This document shows positions 61,897 to 64,000 of a DNA stretch of 64,000 nucleotides, in pieces. A program made the position numbers and the translations under genes. This stretch comes from Parapedobacter composti (GTDB lineage Bacteria; Bacteroidota; Bacteroidia; Sphingobacteriales; Sphingobacteriaceae): assembly GCF_900112315.1 (NCBI RefSeq), contig NZ_FOLL01000002.1, positions 124,001-188,000 on the forward strand, given 5' to 3'. How positions within the stretch are numbered: the first letter of the stretch is position 1; each line of letters starts with the position of its first letter. A model generated the notes under the pieces. It was not told the DNA's origin, made no database searches, and was given only the letters and a program-made list of their open reading frames with translations.

Positions 61897-61897
61897 A

Positions 61898-62458
61898 ATG
61901 AAGAAAGAATGCATTAACAGATGGCAAACCGATCTGTCTATAAGCAGTGGGAACGGCTTGGACTTCATTTTTGCCGGGGTGGTGGTGTGGGGGCTTTCAA
62001 CCCGGATCTGGTCGCTCGATTTCACGCCGTATACCAAAGCGGTATTGGTACTGTTCGCTACCGGACTGCTGTTTCCCCTGGCTTGGCTCTTTTCCAGGCT
62101 ACTAAAGACGAACTGGAAGAACAGCAGTAATCCGCTGCAACCGCTTGCGTTATGGTTTAACGTTGCCCAGCTCTTCTATATGCCGATGCTGGCGTTGGTA
62201 TTGCTCAGACTCCCCGAGTGCTTTATCACGGCATTCGCTATTATCACAGGGGGCCACTTTTTTCCCTTCGCTTGGCTGTACAGAACAAAATGGTACGCAA
62301 TTTTTGCCGGTGTTATCCCGGCCGGTGCGTTGCTGATCACGATTACTGCCGCCGATGACCACCTGTATGCAATACCCCTTTTCGTTTGTATGTCGCTCGT
62401 GCTACTGGCGGTTTGCTTATATGCTGATTTGAACCGAAAGCATAATGGCAATCAATAA
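61898..62458 (+). CDS. polytopic membrane protein (DUF7010-like)
   Basis: 186 residues, about six transmembrane helices, with LDFIFAGVVVWGLSTRIW, FATGLLFPLAWLFSRLL and ITGGHFFPFAWLY. The overall pattern resembles DUF7010, but I am not sure. The cytoplasmic N-terminus is short. Function unknown. Confidence 0.6.
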   Translation: MKKECINRWQTDLSISSGNGLDFIFAGVVVWGLSTRIWSLDFTPYTKAVLVLFATGLLFPLAWLFSRLLKTNWKNSSNPLQPLALWFNVAQLFYMPMLALVLLRLPECFITAFAIITGGHFFPFAWLYRTKWYAIFAGVIPAGALLITITAADDHLYAIPLFVCMSLVLLAVCLYADLNRKHNGNQ

Positions 62459-62562
62459 CCGTATGGCGAAACAGGCACGTCATCCGGCAATTTGTCCGCT
62501 TCATGGTAATTTTACCCCATACTTGTTCGGATTCGCCGGTACTTTGCAGGTACAAATCAGCG

Positions 62563-62588
62563 TATGATGAAAATGAAAATGAAAATGA
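62563..62588 (+). repeat. ATGAAA hexamer repeat at a gene start
   Basis: ATGAAA (AAATGA) repeats about four times in a row from 62567, coding for MKMKMKMK at the N-terminus. Slippage would change the number of possible start codons without breaking the frame. Confidence 0.75.
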
Positions 62589-62959
62589 AATTGAACGTTT
62601 TGAAATGCGTATTGACGCTATCCGTGTTGGGAATAGCCCACGGTGTATTTGCACAGTCCAAACTTACCGAAGAGCAAAAGAAAGAGTTAGCAGCTAAAAT
62701 GAAAACCTACCGGGCTGAGCTTAATCTGTCGGAAGAGCAACAGGAAAGAATGAAAGCCATCAACACCACATACTTCGAGGGGCTGGCGGCTCTCAAAGCG
62801 TCACGCGGCTCGAGGCTGTCGAAGCTCAAGCAATTCCGGGCACTCAGCGAGACGCGCGACGAAGAAATGAAAAGGATACTGGACAAAGAACAGTACAAAC
62901 GTTACAAGGCGATGCAGAACGAAATGAAAAGTGAAATAAAGAGCCGAAGGAAATCATGA
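62564..62959 (+). CDS. small exported helical protein (Spy/CpxP-like)
   Basis: 131 residues: a signal peptide with an MK-repeat start (MMKMKMKMKLN), then KLTEEQKKELAAKMKTYRAE with LNLSEEQQERMKAI and long charged helices (ETRDEEMKRILDKEQYKRYKAM). The helix pattern is like Spy or CpxP, with LTEEQ resembling the LTxxQ motif. It overlaps the following esterase gene (ATGA at 62956-62959), so the two are coupled. The first codons lie in a hexamer repeat. Confidence 0.65.
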   Translation: MMKMKMKMKLNVLKCVLTLSVLGIAHGVFAQSKLTEEQKKELAAKMKTYRAELNLSEEQQERMKAINTTYFEGLAALKASRGSRLSKLKQFRALSETRDEEMKRILDKEQYKRYKAMQNEMKSEIKSRRKS

Positions 62960-63921
62960 AACCAAAAAGACACATCCGTTTGGCACTGCTGGCCGTGCTG
63001 ACACTTTTTTCGTTTGGTGGATGTGCAGGCGAGGCACCCCATCCGGCTCCCCGTTTTCCATGGGAAAACTGGCTGGATTGGGAACGCCTTGTCAACTGGG
63101 ACACGCTGATGGTTGATGGCCGGGCACGCACGTTCAACGTGCACCTGCCGCCCCAGTATGAAGAAGGGGCCGACACGTTCCCGTTGGTCATTGGCCTGCA
63201 TGGGCTGGGCGGCAGTGCCGTGCAGTTTGACCGTCACTACCATTTCTCCGGGAAAGCCGACCGGGAGGGCTTCGTCGCGGTGTACCCCAATGGTGTAAGA
63301 AGTGACGGGCGCTTCGGCATACGGACATGGAATGCTGGAACATGCTGTGATTTTGCCATGCGGGAAAACGTCGATGATGTCCGCTTCATCAGCGAACTCA
63401 TCGACAGATTGCTTGAATCGTATCGAATCGATCCAAAGCGCGTCTATGTGACAGGCATGTCCAACGGCGGGATGCTTACGTACCGCCTCGCCGCGGAGAT
63501 TCCTCAAAAGATAGCCGCGATAGCGCCCGTGAGCTGCACGATGGTGTTCGACCCACCTGCTGACCAGCCCCGCCCGGTACCGATCATCCACCTGCACTCC
63601 GTGTTGGATGAGATTATTCCCTACAACGGCGGCACCAATTCGCTGGGCTATCATTTTCCGCCTGTTGATTCGATACTGAACGTATGGGCAGCGCGTAACG
63701 GCTGCTTGCCCGACCCACAGGTAACGGAGGGAGCGGGTTACACGGTGAAACAATGGGTAGATGAATTGGACTGCCCATTTATGGTGCACTATCTCACCGA
63801 GGATGGCGGCCACTCTTGGCCGGGTGGAGAGCAGGTACGGCCCGGTGCTGCGCCGCCATCAGCAGCAATCAATGGCAATGAACTGATATGGGGCTTTTTC
63901 CAGCGCTTCCACCTTCCATAA
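62956..63921 (+). CDS. secreted alpha/beta-hydrolase esterase (LpqC/PHB depolymerase-like)
   Basis: 321 residues, with a lipobox-like SFGGC (Cys23). Active site: Ser169 in GMSNGGM, Asp218 in HSVLDEI, His286 in GGHSWPGG; LHGLGGS near 81-87 supplies the oxyanion hole. The family includes poly(3-hydroxybutyrate) depolymerases and feruloyl esterases; the substrate here is undecided. It is coupled to the small helical protein before it. Confidence 0.85.
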   Translation: MKPKRHIRLALLAVLTLFSFGGCAGEAPHPAPRFPWENWLDWERLVNWDTLMVDGRARTFNVHLPPQYEEGADTFPLVIGLHGLGGSAVQFDRHYHFSGKADREGFVAVYPNGVRSDGRFGIRTWNAGTCCDFAMRENVDDVRFISELIDRLLESYRIDPKRVYVTGMSNGGMLTYRLAAEIPQKIAAIAPVSCTMVFDPPADQPRPVPIIHLHSVLDEIIPYNGGTNSLGYHFPPVDSILNVWAARNGCLPDPQVTEGAGYTVKQWVDELDCPFMVHYLTEDGGHSWPGGEQVRPGAAPPSAAINGNELIWGFFQRFHLP

Positions 63922-63933
63922 TCTGATGTACTT

Positions 63934-63949
63934 TGTGATCCAAATCAAA
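63934..63949. promoter_or_regulatory. second FNR-like inverted repeat
   Basis: TGTGATCCAAATCAAA: TGAT-N4-ATCA, like the site at 61789. It follows the esterase stop and probably belongs to a gene beyond the right edge. The remaining 50 bases hold no gene. Confidence 0.5.
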
Positions 63950-64000
63950 GCTTAGTAAATGACAAAACCAGACTTTTGCATAACACCTATTGGCTATGAA

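Larger units (their letters stand above)
61464..61897. promoter_or_regulatory. 434-bp gap between the kinase and a membrane protein gene
   Basis: No gene I can support. It holds a hairpin GTCGGCA-tgtg-TGCCGAC (61638-61655), an FNR-like site (61789-61800) and a 16-bp tandem duplication (61865-61896). A 72-codon minus-strand frame across it has no recognisable homology. Confidence 0.5.

Overview
The window looks like a chromosomal segment of a Bacteroidota, family Sphingobacteriaceae (the genus is a guess; the moderate GC fits something Parapedobacter-like). Signs are a SusC/SusD pair with an ECF sigma/FecR regulator pair, many short lipoboxes and Bacteroidota-only families (DUF2480, DUF3108, DUF3109, DUF6427, DUF4302), TAnnTTTG-type -7 promoter elements, and almost no Shine-Dalgarno sequences.

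Layout. 1-5.4 kb: housekeeping (CCA-adding enzyme running off the left edge, pdxA, a DUF2905 protein, rsmA overlapping a 2-hydroxyacid dehydrogenase, and a UbiA-like membrane protein). 5.5-7.4 kb: acetyl-CoA synthetase. 7.4-19.9 kb: a minus-strand outer-membrane uptake locus, read in transcription order as ECF sigma, about 980 bp of 21-bp repeats, FecR anti-sigma, SusC, SusD, a zinc metallopeptidase lipoprotein, two DUF4302 lipoproteins, a short barrel-like protein and a small lipoprotein. 20-22.1 kb: exported metallophosphoesterase and a 2-hydroxyacid dehydrogenase. 22.2-27.95 kb: a complete mrpABCDEFG cation/proton antiporter operon. 27.9-31.3 kb: sugar-related genes (lactonase-like propeller, TIM-barrel isomerase, Gfo/Idh/MocA oxidoreductase). 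31.6-33.8 kb: two SurA-type periplasmic chaperones. 33.9-41.6 kb: a minus-strand housekeeping run (NTF2-like protein, cysS, der, GH3-like, lptB, recJ). 41.7-53.1 kb: a plus-strand run dominated by envelope biogenesis (MBL hydrolase, small membrane peptide, LpxH-like, DUF6427, outer-membrane barrel, LptC, PpiD, DUF2480, DUF3108, DUF3109, polyprenyl synthase, TerC). 53.1-58.6 kb: GNAT, prolyl oligopeptidase, LpxH, Crp-like regulator, SMR exporter, prfA. 58.6-59.7 kb: tRNA-Asp followed by a scrap yard (IS66 transposase tail, element ends, broken thioredoxin-like gene). 59.7-63.9 kb: LytTR response regulator and sensor kinase, a membrane protein, a small periplasmic helical protein and a secreted esterase.

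Most striking features. The main one is the array of 30 indel-free 21-bp units, centred on the palindrome CCRTAYGG, between the ECF sigma and anti-sigma genes. It reads as heptads in several frames and looks neither like a normal gene nor like a CRISPR. Others are four AGCT boxes at exact 22-bp spacing beside the IS66 remnant, a pair of near-identical FNR-like boxes in the last 2.3 kb, an 8/8 inverted repeat between recJ and the MBL gene, and a 37-residue membrane peptide ahead of an LpxH-like gene.

All family calls were made by reading motifs and context by eye; no database search was run.
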